Counted from the first letter of the stretch, positions 16,837-25,725 are shown. The stretch is 45,549 nucleotides of DNA from Panacagrimonas sp. (GCF_020697055.1 NZ_JAJFBP010000035.1:1-45549), one strand, 5' to 3'. Notes: generated by a model not told the origin, from the sequence alone. A program made the numbers and translations.

Positions 16837-17418
16837 ATGTCCCTGATCGACAAAGTCGTCGCCGCCGTGATGCCTCCCGAATCCGACGCCGCCCGCGCCA
16901 AGGCGCGCGAGGACGCGCTGGCCGTGGCGCAACCCGGAACCTGGCTGGCGATGGTGCTGGAACATCACCGCCAGATCGAAGGCGCTTTCGATGCGCTCGA
17001 GAACGCCGACACGGCGCTGACGCGTCGGGCCGCGCAGAAGTGGCTGGCGACGCTGCTCACCGGTCATGCGATCGCCGAGGAGGTCACCCTCTACCCGGCG
17101 CTGGCGTCCCATCACGAGAAGATCCGCGCGCAGCTCGCCTACCAGGAGCAGAGCGCGGCCAAGGGCGAGACCGCCGCGCTCGAGGAGCTCGATCCGATGA
17201 GCCAGGACTACGTCGACAAGGTGGCGCACATCCGCGGCGCGGTCGCGCACCACATGTACGAGGAAGAAAGCACCTGGTTCCTGAAGCTCCAGGAAAAGGC
17301 GTCTTCTCCCGAGACGATGACGCGCCTCACCAAGCGCTACGACGAGGAGTTCACGCGCTACATGGGCAACGACACGCGCGAAAGCGTCATGCGCGCCGCC
17401 GGCAGCGAAATGCACTAG
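16837..17418 (+). CDS. Hemerythrin-domain protein
   Basis: The 193-residue protein is a four-helix bundle with the expected iron ligands: EHH at 42-44, GHAIAEEVTLYP with H77 and E81, H131, and HHMYEEE around 138-144. Such bacterial single-domain hemerythrins bind a di-iron centre and sense or store O2, or protect against oxidative and nitrosative stress. It stands alone between the lipoprotein gene and a strong hairpin. Residues 1-25 form a charged leader. Confidence 0.85.
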   Translation: MSLIDKVVAAVMPPESDAARAKAREDALAVAQPGTWLAMVLEHHRQIEGAFDALENADTALTRRAAQKWLATLLTGHAIAEEVTLYPALASHHEKIRAQLAYQEQSAAKGETAALEELDPMSQDYVDKVAHIRGAVAHHMYEEESTWFLKLQEKASSPETMTRLTKRYDEEFTRYMGNDTRESVMRAAGSEMH

Positions 17419-17447
17419 GCCCGACCGGGCCGGCGGAATGATGCGGG

Positions 17448-17471
17448 TGCCGCGATACGGCTATCGCGGCA
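17448..17471. terminator. Perfect hairpin after the hemerythrin gene
   Basis: TGCCGCGATA and TATCGCGGCA are perfectly complementary 10-bp arms around CGGC, 30 bp after the hemerythrin stop. No T-run follows, so it may be an mRNA 3'-end stabiliser rather than a true intrinsic terminator. Confidence 0.55.
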
Positions 17472-17531
17472 TCGGCTCCACCGGCCGTTTTCAGCCCGGG
17501 CGTCCGCGAGCGGCACGGACGCCCACAGCGG

Positions 17532-17678
17532 TCACGGCGCGCCGGGAGGCGGCGTCGTCGGCTTGCGCGGCGGTGCCGTCTTGCGCGTCGTGGGGCCGCT
17601 GCTCTTCTGCGCCTCGGCGGCGCCGCCGCTGTCGCGCTGGGTGCGCGCCGTTCGTCGCTCGGGATCCTGCTTGGTCAT
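17532..17678 (-). CDS. Small disordered basic protein (tentative)
   Basis: A 48-residue frame begins with ATG after GGAG at a seven-base spacing. It is made almost wholly of Lys, Arg, Gln, Thr, Pro, Gly and Ala (MTKQDPERRTARTQRDSGG and a PPRKPTTPPPG tail), so it should be unstructured. It sits alone between the hemerythrin and LuxR genes. Its composition also fits chance translation of GC-rich DNA. No family recognised. Confidence 0.35.
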   Translation of the reverse strand: MTKQDPERRTARTQRDSGGAAEAQKSSGPTTRKTAPPRKPTTPPPGAP

Positions 17679-17755
17679 GGGACTGCTCCGCATCCGGGGG
17701 TTGTCCGGAGGCAGTAGCAAGGCGCTTTCCCGGGGGCATCCGACACGATGCGCCG

Positions 17756-18073
17756 CTACGCGGCGGCCACCACCGCCGCCGACATGCCCGATTGCACGAC
17801 GATCATCATCCGCGAGCGCACGCCGAACTTGCGCAGGATGTTCTTCATGTGGAATTTCACCGTGTTCTCGCTCAGGTCCAGGCGGCGGGCGATCTGCCGG
17901 TTCGAGCAGCCGCGCAGCAGTTCGGCGACCACGCGGGTTTCCTGGCCGGTCAGTCGATCGGGAAACAGCGCCGGCGCCGCGTCGTCGATCTCCTGCAGCC
18001 GCGGCATGCCGCCTTGCAGATCCGCTTTGCAGAAATCCGAGCGGGTTTCGTATCGGGTCCTGTTCATCGCCAT
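17756..18073 (-). CDS. Small LuxR-type DNA-binding protein
   Basis: The 105-residue protein has no receiver or ligand domain, only a LuxR/GerE helix-turn-helix: LTGQETRVVAELLRGCSNRQ, then IARRLDLSENTVKFHMKNIL. The ATG overlaps the monooxygenase stop (TGATG), so the two are translationally coupled. A stand-alone output domain at the end of a catabolic operon could be an autoregulator or a remnant of a longer regulator. Its targets are unknown. Confidence 0.8.
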   Translation of the reverse strand: MAMNRTRYETRSDFCKADLQGGMPRLQEIDDAAPALFPDRLTGQETRVVAELLRGCSNRQIARRLDLSENTVKFHMKNILRKFGVRSRMMIVVQSGMSAAVVAAA

Positions 18074-19728
18074 CAGCCGAGCGTGAAGCCCCGGTACTCG
18101 TTCACCGCCACCTCGTTGCACTCGCGACGGTAGCGCCCCACGCCGCCGATGTACGACAGCAGCCGTCGCGGCTTGCCGTCGACGTTGGAGCCCATGTACC
18201 AGGAGTCGGTCTTGGTCACGAGCGTGGCGTTGGCGATCCTGTCGTGATGATCGACCCAGTAATCCTCGAACGCCTTGGTCGCTTCGATCACGCGATGTCC
18301 CTTCTTCTCCATGAAGTCGATGCAGTCGGAGATCCAGTCGACCTGCTGCTGCAGGCACGTGGTCATGTTGCAGAGCGCGGCTGACGGCGCGAGCGGCGCC
18401 GCGGTGGTGAACAGGTTCGGGAAACCGTGCACGGCCAGGCCCAGCGTGGTGCGGATCTCCTGGTTCCACTGCTCCTTGAGCGACTGGCCGTCCTTGCCGC
18501 GGATGTCGATGCGCGTCAGCGAGCCCGAGCCCGCGTCGAAACCGGTGGCCAGGATCAGGATGTCAACCTCGTGGACCGTTCCGTCGGCGAGCCGGATGCC
18601 TTCGGGCACCACCGACGCGATGGGATTGTTCGCGACCTCGACGATCTCGACGTTGGGACGGTGGTACGCCTCCAGATATCCCGACTCCAACGGCACGCGG
18701 TGCGTGCCGAAACCGTAGGTCGTCGGAATCAGCTTGCGGCACAGCTCCGGATCCTTCAGGCGCTCGCGCATCTTCTGGCGCACGAACTCCGAGATCTCCT
18801 CGTTGACGGCCTCGCTGGTGAACATGTCGGGGAACGAGGCCAGCCACAGCACCAGCGTGCCTTCGTTCCAGAACATTTCGAGCAGTTCCTTCTTCCGCTC
18901 CGGCGTCAGGTCCGCGAAGTTGCCGTAGCGGAAATCGAAATCGAAACCGGAGAACGAATTGGGCAGGCGCTCCTTGAGATACGGGAACAGCGCCTTGTAG
19001 GCCTCGCGATCGGTGTCGCTGAACTTCGGGTTCTGCATCGGGATGATGTACTGCGGCGTGCGCAGGAACACCTTGAGCTGCCCCACCTGCCCCGCGATGG
19101 TCTGGATCACCTGGATGCCGGTGGCGCCCGTGCCGACGATGCCCACACGCTTTCCGGTGAAGTCGACCGGCGTCCTGGGCCAGCGCGCGGTGTGGAAGAT
19201 CGGACCGTTGAACGACATCTGTCCCGGGAACGCCTCTTCCAGCGGCGCCGAGAGCATGCCGCAGCAGGTGACGAAGTAGCGCGCGTCGTAGCGCTGGCCC
19301 GAGGCGGTGTCGATGTCCCAGCGTTGCGTGGAATTGTTGAACGCCGCACGCGTGACCTTGGCGCCGAACTCGATGTCCTTGCGCAGGTCGCAGCGATCGG
19401 TCACGTAGTTGAGCCAGCGCTCCGTCTCGGGCTGCGCGGGAAAGCGCTCGCTGGCGTTCCACTCCTTGTACATCGTCTCGGAGAACCAGTACTGGTAGAT
19501 GTAGGCCTGCGAGTCGAAACGTGCGCCCGGATAGCGGTTCCAATACCAGGTGCCGCCGACGCCGGATCCCGCCTCGAGAATGCGTACGCGCAATCCGAGG
19601 CTGCGCAGGCGATAAAGCTGGTACAGGCCGGCGACGCCGGCACCGATGACGATGGCGTCATAGCGGTTGTCGCCGTGCGGCTTCGACTTCGATTCGGAAA
19701 CGGGAACCGCGAATCCATCAGCGCTCAT
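18073..19728 (-). CDS. Baeyer-Villiger monooxygenase (flavin-containing, NADPH-dependent)
   Basis: I chose the ATG at 19728 because GAGGAG lies nine bases before it; the frame is open further up to 19965. The 551-residue protein has an FAD motif GAGVAGLYQLYRL (about residue 29), the type I BVMO signature FNGPIFHTARWP (about 173-184), the NADPH Rossmann motif VGIVGTGATGIQ (about 196-206) and ILATGFDAGSG near the end. BVMOs insert oxygen next to a ketone to give an ester or lactone, as in cyclohexanone, cyclopentadecanone or steroid-ketone breakdown. It is divergent from a sigma-54 activator gene and preceded by a sigma-54-like promoter. Confidence 0.9.
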   Translation of the reverse strand: MSADGFAVPVSESKSKPHGDNRYDAIVIGAGVAGLYQLYRLRSLGLRVRILEAGSGVGGTWYWNRYPGARFDSQAYIYQYWFSETMYKEWNASERFPAQPETERWLNYVTDRCDLRKDIEFGAKVTRAAFNNSTQRWDIDTASGQRYDARYFVTCCGMLSAPLEEAFPGQMSFNGPIFHTARWPRTPVDFTGKRVGIVGTGATGIQVIQTIAGQVGQLKVFLRTPQYIIPMQNPKFSDTDREAYKALFPYLKERLPNSFSGFDFDFRYGNFADLTPERKKELLEMFWNEGTLVLWLASFPDMFTSEAVNEEISEFVRQKMRERLKDPELCRKLIPTTYGFGTHRVPLESGYLEAYHRPNVEIVEVANNPIASVVPEGIRLADGTVHEVDILILATGFDAGSGSLTRIDIRGKDGQSLKEQWNQEIRTTLGLAVHGFPNLFTTAAPLAPSAALCNMTTCLQQQVDWISDCIDFMEKKGHRVIEATKAFEDYWVDHHDRIANATLVTKTDSWYMGSNVDGKPRRLLSYIGGVGRYRRECNEVAVNEYRGFTLG

Positions 19729-19824
19729 CGACTCGATCTCCTCATTGGTGGGCTTCATCCAGGCCGCTTCGCGAATCGATCCGCCGAACGGCGTGATCGT
19801 TCCGAAGTCGCGCGCATCACCTGT

Positions 19825-19840
19825 CTCAATACCTGTGCCA
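19825..19840 (-). promoter_or_regulatory. Candidate sigma-54 (-24/-12) promoter of the monooxygenase operon
   Basis: On the minus strand the site reads TGGCACAGGTATTGAG, against the consensus TGGCACGNNNNTTGCW. The -24 half is nearly perfect; the -12 half has TTGA in place of TTGC. It lies about 97 bp before the chosen start of the monooxygenase, and the divergent gene encodes a sigma-54 activator. Confidence 0.6.
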
Positions 19841-19945
19841 TCGGTCCGTTTCCGACTAACACCGTGTTTTTCAAGGTCCGGGAGGCCGCCGTACCGGCGC
19901 GCCGCCGCGGGCATGGCGTCCCAGCGCGATGCCTTCGAATCAGAA

Positions 19946-19965
19946 GTGTCCGAAGGATCGGACAC
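19946..19965. promoter_or_regulatory. Perfect 20-bp palindrome, candidate upstream activating sequence
   Basis: GTGTCCGAAGGATCGGACAC has 8-bp perfect arms around AGGA. It lies about 115 bp upstream of the -24 element and about 150 bp before the activator gene, the usual range for a sigma-54 enhancer site. Confidence 0.65.
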
Positions 19966-20111
19966 GGGCCGGACCGCGATCGCGACGCCGGCACTGCGCT
20001 GCTTGAAACCCCTTATTGCGGGGAGTTGAATAGCGCGCTTGCGTCACAGAACGCGGCCTTGGAGATGTCGATCGCTCCATCGCCATTCGAGTCGATCAGG
20101 AGAAGCAGCGG

Positions 20112-22049
20112 ATGAATCCTGCAGCCAGTCCGTACGTCGGGTTCCACAAGGATCCGAGCGGCGTGCGGAATCTTTGGGAGCGCTTCAATGCCGGCGTCCT
20201 CGACGTCGAAGAACGCCGCTCGCCGTATCAGCAGCTGCTGCTCCACGAGTGGCAGCGCTGCACGGCATTGGGCGTCGACGTGGCGATGACCAAGGGACGT
20301 CGTCTGACCGACGACGACTTCACCCGCCGTCGCGACGCCGAAGCGCTGCTGGTGCAGACCTCGGTGCCGATCGTCGAAGACGTCGGCCGCTATCTTCTCG
20401 ACGTGCCCGGCATCCTGATCCTCACCGAAGGCACCGGCACGATCCTCCACATCACCGGCGATCCCGCGGTGCGCGAGCGCGCCGCATCGCAGTCCGGAAT
20501 CGTCGAAGGCTCGCAGTGGAACGAGTTCAACGCGGGCACCAACGGGATGGGCACCGCGCTGTCGCGCGGGCAGCCGGTGCACGTGTTCGCCACCGAGCAT
20601 TTCTGCGAGGGCTGGCACACGTGGTCATGCGCCGCCGCACCGATCTTCGATGCCGACGGACAGACCGTGCTCGGCGTCATCGATTTCACCGCGGTGGAGA
20701 CCGACTTCCGCGACCAGGCACTGGGCCTGACGGTGTCGGTCGCAAACTCGATCCACGCCCGCATGAGCCTGCACCGCGAGCTCGAGCGCCGGCGCATCCT
20801 CAACGCCTTCACCGACGCGGCGCGGCAGTACCCGCACGACCAGATGCTGGCGCTGGACTATCTGGGCCGACCGGTCACGCACACGCCGACGGAGCGCTGT
20901 CGCCAGATCGCGGATCGATGGGCCAGCGATGTGGCCTCGCGCCCGAACGTGCGGGCCGTGTTCGAGGTCAAGGCGCCGCACTCGATCAAGCCGATCGGAT
21001 CGATCGTGCTGCTATCCGACACGCCGGCGGGCGCCCGCCCGGTCCGTACCGCGTCGGGACGTGCGCACGACGAGATCGCGAGGTTCGGCTCGTTCACCAC
21101 CTGCGATGCGGACACGCGCGCATTGTTCGACGATCTGCGCCGGATCGCATCGAGCGACGTCAACATCCTGCTCAACGGCGAGACCGGCACCGGCAAGGAG
21201 CTGCTCGCGCGCGCCATCCACGAAAGCAGCCCGCGCCGACAGGCGCCGTACCTGGCGGTGAATTGCGGCGCGATCAGCGAGCACCTGATGGAGAGCACGT
21301 TCTTCGGCTACGTGCGCGGCGCGTTTTCGGGCGCCGATCCGCGCGGTCGTGCCGGCTATTTCGAGTCCGCCAAGGGCGGCACGCTGTTCCTCGACGAGGT
21401 CGGCGAACTGCCGCCGTCGATCCAGACCGCATTGCTGCGCGTGCTCGAGGACGGCAGCTACCAACGCGTGGGTTCGTGCGAAACACGCAGCGCGACCTGC
21501 CGCATCGTCGCGGCCACGCATCGCAATCTCGAGCAGATGATCGCGGAAGGCCGCTTCCGCCAGGACCTGTATTTCCGCCTCAAGGTGGTGCAGCGGACGA
21601 TCAAGCCGCTGCGGGAGCGCTCAGACGACATCCGCCTTCTCACCGATCACTTCGCAGAAGCCATGGCGCGCAAGCACGGCTTCGACTCGGTGCGCATCTC
21701 CGACGAGGCGCGCCTTGCGTTGCAGCGCCACGGATGGCCCGGCAATGCGCGCGAGCTTCGCAACGCGATCGAAGCCGCGGTGCTGTGCTCGACGTCCGGA
21801 GCGATCGAACTGGGCTGCCTGCCACCGGAGCTGCGGTGCGTGAATCCGCCGAGCCCCGCAGCGTCGGCCGAAAGCATCGCGTCGGTCCGCGAGTACGAGC
21901 GGCGGCTGATCATCTCGATGCTGCGCAAGTACCGGAAGGCGAATCACGTCGCCAGCAAGCTCGGCGTCGCCCGATCGACGCTCTACCGCAAGTTCGCCGA
22001 GCTGGACATCAATCCGAAGGACTTCACCGGGCCCGGCGGGTCGGAGTAG
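20112..22049 (+). CDS. Sigma-54-dependent transcriptional activator, AcoR-like
   Basis: The 645-residue protein starts at an ATG after AGGAG (20098-20102). Residues 80-220 form a GAF sensor domain ([20 protein letters not shown], then [20 protein letters not shown] and [19 protein letters not shown]). An AAA+ domain follows, with Walker A GETGTGKE (356-363) and Walker [14 protein letters not shown]. The sigma-54 contact loop reads GAFSGA (403-408) instead of the usual GAFTGA. The C-terminus has a Fis-type HTH ([20 protein letters not shown]). AcoR-like regulators sense acetoin, ketones or alcohols. Divergence from the Baeyer-Villiger monooxygenase makes that gene the probable target. Confidence 0.92.
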   Translation: MNPAASPYVGFHKDPSGVRNLWERFNAGVLDVEERRSPYQQLLLHEWQRCTALGVDVAMTKGRRLTDDDFTRRRDAEALLVQTSVPIVEDVGRYLLDVPGILILTEGTGTILHITGDPAVRERAASQSGIVEGSQWNEFNAGTNGMGTALSRGQPVHVFATEHFCEGWHTWSCAAAPIFDADGQTVLGVIDFTAVETDFRDQALGLTVSVANSIHARMSLHRELERRRILNAFTDAARQYPHDQMLALDYLGRPVTHTPTERCRQIADRWASDVASRPNVRAVFEVKAPHSIKPIGSIVLLSDTPAGARPVRTASGRAHDEIARFGSFTTCDADTRALFDDLRRIASSDVNILLNGETGTGKELLARAIHESSPRRQAPYLAVNCGAISEHLMESTFFGYVRGAFSGADPRGRAGYFESAKGGTLFLDEVGELPPSIQTALLRVLEDGSYQRVGSCETRSATCRIVAATHRNLEQMIAEGRFRQDLYFRLKVVQRTIKPLRERSDDIRLLTDHFAEAMARKHGFDSVRISDEARLALQRHGWPGNARELRNAIEAAVLCSTSGAIELGCLPPELRCVNPPSPAASAESIASVREYERRLIISMLRKYRKANHVASKLGVARSTLYRKFAELDINPKDFTGPGGSE

Positions 22050-22130
22050 CTCGCAGTGAAGTGCGTTCGGTGGCCTCACCCATGCTGCCCATGACGGCTC
22101 CGACTGTTCCTGTCACGAGGCCGACAAGCG

Positions 22131-22200
22131 CGTAGCCCGGGTGCAGCCCGGGATTCCCGATCGCACACGGAGCGCAACCCCGGGCGGCGCCCGGGCTACG
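22131..22200. repeat. Palindromic intergenic repeat
   Basis: The element begins CGTAGCCCGGGTGCAGCCCG and ends GGCGCCCGGGCTACG, with arms complementary at the outer 11 bp. The same type occurs inside the biotin carrier gene at 3451. It fills part of the 364-bp gap between the sigma-54 activator and the DUF1329 gene. Confidence 0.75.
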
Positions 22201-22222
22201 AAGCTGTTGCGATGCGATGCCC

Positions 22223-22262
22223 AAAAAAGAGCCGGCGATTGCGGGAATGCCGCAATCGCCGG
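22223..22262 (-). terminator. Rho-independent terminator for the DUF1329 gene
   Basis: Perfect 13-bp arms CCGGCGATTGCGG and CCGCAATCGCCGG around GAATG are followed, on the minus strand, by CTC and six Ts (22223-22228). It lies 151 bp after the DUF1329 stop. Confidence 0.75.
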
Positions 22263-22413
22263 ACTGCCCCGGCAGGAGCAGAAGCTGGAATGAAGAAAAG
22301 TCTCCGGCGTCTCCGAGAGGAAGGAACTTCGAGGCGCCGGATTGCTCAAGACTCGAGCAACGTGGCCGGTGAGCGAAAAACCCATCGGCTGCGGAGGTCG
22401 TGCACGTCGCCGC

Positions 22414-23787
22414 CTACTTGCCCAGACGGTTGAGTGCGCTGGTCGTGAGGTACGCGTTGTAGAAGTCGTAGCTCGGGTCGTACTCCGACTTGTAGCCCGC
22501 GGGGCTGGCCTTGGCGTGATAGAAGCGGCTCATCCGGTTCGACTGGATGTCGTGCACGTGGCAGTAGTCCCACGACCACGCGGGCGAGCCGTCGGTGTTC
22601 TTGTTGACGTGGTTGCCCTTGATCTGCCGACCCGAGCCGGTCTCGAACGACTTCCAGACCTTGTCGCGACGGTCGTAGGTGATGCTCGAGTTGTACATGT
22701 TGTTGCGCGTGTCGATCCACACGCGCTTCTTGCCGACCGGCGCGCGCGGATAGCCGGTGGGCTTGGTCTCGATCACGACGCACTCCGGCACGAGCTGGAA
22801 GTTGGTGTCGTAGAACGTGATGCCCTTGCCGCCGCCGTGGACCGTCTTGTCCCAGTTGGGCTTGTCGCCCTGCCAGTTTTCCGAAACCGGCGCGAGGTGC
22901 GGCTGGCGGCTGACGAGCTGGAAATCGCCCCAGGTCAGCATCGGATCGCCCGATGACCACGCATCCGAGAGGAAGAACGTGATGCCCGGAACCAGCGGCT
23001 CGAAGCGCTGGTTGGTCGGGAACTGGCGCACGCGCTTGAACGCGGGAAAGTACCCATGCAGGTCCGGGAACTTGCGCTGGTCGTAGTACCAGATCGACAG
23101 GAACGAGGCGCCCTTGGTGTCGTTGGGACGCGTGAACCAGACCGACTGCAGGCGCAGCAGATCCTTGCGGTCCTGGAACACTTTTCCGTCCGCCCGGGCC
23201 TGGCACTGCAGCTCGGCCCACATGAACTCGTACTCGTAGCCGACGCTGCCGTCCGGCTTCAGGTCGACGTCCGGAATCGTGTAGAGCGAGAAATTGTGGC
23301 GGCCCCAGCTCATCGTGATGTTGGCCAGCGCCTCCTTGCCGTCCTTGGGCTCGAGGAAAGGAACGCCGCCCAGCCAGTTCTCGCCGTTGTCGGTGATCAG
23401 GTTGCCCTCGCCGTTCCACTTCGCGCGGCCCTTGTTGCGCAAGGTCGCGTCGAGGTGATCGGCGTTGAACATGTGCGTGACATCGCGCGTGGTCGGGACG
23501 ATCTTGATGCGTCGTCCCTGCTCCTTGATGTTGATGTACTCGATGGGATCGAGCATGTCCTTGACGACGTCGACGTTCTTGGCGTCGACGTAGTCGCCGG
23601 TCTTGATCTTCCCCTTCGTGTACATCTCGATCGACATCAGCTCGTCGGGATACGCCTTGCTGATGTCGCCGTTGCCCGCCGCGACGGACCACATGGGGGC
23701 GAGCACGCCCACGCCGCCGAGGCCGCGGGCGGTCTTGTTCAGAAACGATCTGCGGCTGTAATCGAAATCGAATTGTCGTATGTGCAC
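22414..23787 (-). CDS. DUF1329 protein with Tat signal peptide
   Basis: I chose the GTG at 23787 because AAGGAGGAG lies just before it. The 457-residue protein starts with a twin-arginine signal, SRRSFLNKTARG at residues 11-22, then a hydrophobic stretch (LGGVGVLAPMWSVAAG). It should therefore be folded, perhaps with a cofactor, before export to the periplasm. The body matches the DUF1329 type (GGVPFLEP, RWKSFETGSGR-like stretches, RFYHAKASPAGY). DUF1329 proteins often occur with FadL-type or RND genes in degradation clusters for hydrophobic compounds; their role is unresolved. It follows the palindromic repeats and has its own terminator. Confidence 0.85.
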   Translation of the reverse strand: MHIRQFDFDYSRRSFLNKTARGLGGVGVLAPMWSVAAGNGDISKAYPDELMSIEMYTKGKIKTGDYVDAKNVDVVKDMLDPIEYINIKEQGRRIKIVPTTRDVTHMFNADHLDATLRNKGRAKWNGEGNLITDNGENWLGGVPFLEPKDGKEALANITMSWGRHNFSLYTIPDVDLKPDGSVGYEYEFMWAELQCQARADGKVFQDRKDLLRLQSVWFTRPNDTKGASFLSIWYYDQRKFPDLHGYFPAFKRVRQFPTNQRFEPLVPGITFFLSDAWSSGDPMLTWGDFQLVSRQPHLAPVSENWQGDKPNWDKTVHGGGKGITFYDTNFQLVPECVVIETKPTGYPRAPVGKKRVWIDTRNNMYNSSITYDRRDKVWKSFETGSGRQIKGNHVNKNTDGSPAWSWDYCHVHDIQSNRMSRFYHAKASPAGYKSEYDPSYDFYNAYLTTSALNRLGK

Positions 23788-23947
23788 GGGCGCTCCTCCT
23801 TCATTGGGCATGGATCGGGGCCTCGTTGCGGGCCCACGTCTTCGTACCTGCCGGGTGAACAAGAACGCGCTGTCCGGAGTCTCTTGTGTGCAGCTGTTGA
23901 TCCGGTGTGGCCGCACGTTAGCGTGGGCCTTTGGCAAGCAATACTGC

Positions 23948-23961
23948 TCCTAAGGGTAGGA
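23948..23961. promoter_or_regulatory. Short palindrome in the DUF1329/cupin divergent gap
   Basis: TCCTAAGGGTAGGA has perfect 5-bp arms around AGGG and lies between the divergent DUF1329 (start 23787) and cupin (start 24036) genes. It may be an operator; no regulator can be assigned. Confidence 0.3.
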
Positions 23962-24035
23962 TCCGCCCCGCATCGAATCGCCGCGACGCTGCGCGAATAA
24001 TCGACGCTCCACGATCACGAACATTGGAGCCCACC

Positions 24036-24581
24036 ATGCGACGCGTCGTCACCGGTCATGATGCGAGCGGCAAGTCGGTCTTCGTCAGCGACGGCGAAGC
24101 GCCGCGCTACGTCATCAACAAGGCGGGCGGATACGGCATCGGCGTTCTATGGGCAACGGAGGAGACCGCTTCGATCCCGGTCGCGCCCGGTGACCCGAGC
24201 CTGAAGGCGTTCCAGTATTTCCCCGACGCGGGCGGCAGCCGCTTTCTTTACGTGGAATTCCTGCCCGAGTCGTTCGCGCAGGAGGCGGCGCGGCGCGGTG
24301 TCGATCCGGTGCAGGCCACGCAGGAATTCTTCGCCGCGCTTCCGGGCCTCGGCGGAACCATGGAAGAGGACGTGCCGGGCATGCACGCCTCGGTGACGAT
24401 CGACTACGGCATCGTGCTGTCGGGCAACGTCGAGCTCGAACTCGACGACGGCGTGAAGAAGGTTCTGGGGCCCGGCGACTGCGTCATCCAGAACGGAACG
24501 CGGCATCGCTGGCACAACGCGGGCAGCGAGATCTGCCTCGTCGTGTTCAGCGTCATCGGCGCCACGCGCAAGGCGCGCTGA
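24036..24581 (+). CDS. Cupin-domain protein
   Basis: The 181-residue protein starts at an ATG after GGAG. Its C-terminal half is a small cupin barrel: DYGIVLSGNVELELDDGVKK, VLGPGDCVIQNGTRHRWHN and ICLVVFSV. The motif G-D-C-V-I-Q-N-G-T-R-H-R-W supplies the usual histidine of cupin motif 2; the first motif lacks the classic HxH. The N-terminal half (residues 1-100) has no family I recognise. Such cupins occur with ring-opening and monooxygenase genes, as here beside a carboxymuconolactone decarboxylase-like gene 21 bp downstream. Metal binding is uncertain. Confidence 0.8.
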   Translation: MRRVVTGHDASGKSVFVSDGEAPRYVINKAGGYGIGVLWATEETASIPVAPGDPSLKAFQYFPDAGGSRFLYVEFLPESFAQEAARRGVDPVQATQEFFAALPGLGGTMEEDVPGMHASVTIDYGIVLSGNVELELDDGVKKVLGPGDCVIQNGTRHRWHNAGSEICLVVFSVIGATRKAR

Positions 24582-24602
24582 GAAAGAAGGAAGAACACAC
24601 CC

Positions 24603-24935
24603 ATGGCCAACAACGAAGTGCGCGACACGCTGCAGGCGCTGTTCGGTGACGTCGCGCCCAAACTCGCCGATGTCACCCAGAAAGTCGTCTTCGACGACAT
24701 CTGGCAGCGACCCGAGCTGTCGAAACGCGACCGCAGCGTCGTCACCGTCGCCGCGTTGATCGCGATGAATCGCGCCGAGCAGCTGCCGGCGCATCTGAAG
24801 CGCGCGCTCGACAATGGCGTCACGCGCGCCGAGCTCGAGGAGATCGTCACGCACCTGGCGTTCTACGCCGGGTTTCCGTGTGCGATCACCGCGGCGCGGT
24901 TGACGCACGAGCTCTACGAGTCGCTCGATGGATGA
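24603..24935 (+). CDS. Carboxymuconolactone decarboxylase family protein
   Basis: The 110-residue all-helical protein has the CMD/AhpD-like fold: FDDIWQRPELSKRDRSVVTV, ALIAMNRAEQLPAHLKRALD and EEIVTHLAFYAGFPCAITAA. The length and pattern match small stand-alone CMD proteins, which are decarboxylase-like or peroxidase-like. Only one cysteine is present, so the redox CxxC of AhpD is missing. It is co-transcribed with the cupin gene. Confidence 0.85.
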   Translation: MANNEVRDTLQALFGDVAPKLADVTQKVVFDDIWQRPELSKRDRSVVTVAALIAMNRAEQLPAHLKRALDNGVTRAELEEIVTHLAFYAGFPCAITAARLTHELYESLDG

Positions 24936-25106
24936 TCCACTCCGGTCCGCAGCAGCGTTTCGACACCGCCTGGACTAGCACATCCGCGCAAACGCAAAAG
25001 CTCGCTGTGCAGGACGCTGCGCGAGTCGCATCGGGGTCACGCTCGCCGCGGTAGCCTCGGCCTCGAGCGACAAACGCGTGATACCTCACCACGACGGAGG
25101 ACGGAC

Positions 25107-25667
25107 ATGATGCCTCGCGCTGCTGCCATTGCACTTGCTGTGGGTCTTGCTGCCTGCTGCGCCATCCAGTCCGCACGGGCCGAGGTGATCGTCGGCGCCG
25201 GCGGCGGTCTGTCGCAGCTGTCGAAATACAAGGACGTCGACGAAGGAACCGCGTATCGCGTCTTCGCGGGCTATCGCGCGAGCGACCTGCCGCTGTATTT
25301 CGAAGTCCAGTACTTCGATTCGGGCGAACTGGACATCGACGACTTCGACGGCGTCGACAATATCTCGATGCAGTTCGATGGATGGACCGCGGCCGTCGGG
25401 TATCGCGCCGTGCTCAGCGACAAGGGATCCGACATCGTCCTCAAGGGCGGCGGTTACATCCAGGACACCGAGCTCGAATCCAGCCTCGGCGACGCGAAGG
25501 ACGATGGCAGCGGCGCGATGGTCGGCCTGACGATCAACTGGATGCTGACCGACCGCTTCGGCGTGTCGTTCGACGCGCAGGGACTGTTCGGCGTGGAAGA
25601 CTTCGCCAACAAGGAAGACCTCACGCTGCTGACGATCGGCGCCGTCTACTCGTTCTACACCGACTGA
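25107..25667 (+). CDS. Small outer-membrane beta-barrel protein
   Basis: The 186-residue protein has a signal peptide (MMPRAAAIALAVGLAACCAI, cleavage after ARA). About eight amphipathic strands follow (YRVFAGYRASDLPLYFEVQY, GWTAAVGYRAV, GAMVGLTINWMLTDRFGVSF, LLTIGAVYSFYTD). Alternating polar and hydrophobic residues and aromatic termini indicate an eight-stranded OmpA/OmpW-like barrel. A good RBS (GGAGG) precedes it, and an intrinsic terminator follows 15 bp downstream. The role is unknown. Confidence 0.8.
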   Translation: MMPRAAAIALAVGLAACCAIQSARAEVIVGAGGGLSQLSKYKDVDEGTAYRVFAGYRASDLPLYFEVQYFDSGELDIDDFDGVDNISMQFDGWTAAVGYRAVLSDKGSDIVLKGGGYIQDTELESSLGDAKDDGSGAMVGLTINWMLTDRFGVSFDAQGLFGVEDFANKEDLTLLTIGAVYSFYTD

Positions 25668-25681
25668 ACCTCGCAAACGGA

Positions 25682-25718
25682 AAAGCCCGATCGGCATCGC
25701 TGCGGATCGGGCTTTTTT
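25682..25718 (+). terminator. Rho-independent terminator of the outer-membrane protein gene
   Basis: AAAGCCCGATC and GATCGGGCTTT form an 11-bp stem followed by TTTTTT (25713-25718). It lies 15 bp after the stop of the preceding gene. Confidence 0.9.
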
Positions 25719-25725
25719 CGTTGCT

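Noticed and set aside
22212..22433. Short plus-strand frame after the palindromic repeats
   Set aside because: It runs through a terminator hairpin and has Arg-rich chance composition.
23928..23947. TGGCAAG followed by CTGC as a sigma-54 promoter for the cupin gene
   Set aside because: The GG to GC spacing is one base too long, and sigma-54 promoters rarely tolerate that.
24886..25176. Minus-strand frame in the gap before the outer-membrane protein gene
   Set aside because: No ribosome site, mixed composition, and it overlaps the ends of both neighbouring genes. The gap 24936-25106 otherwise shows nothing.
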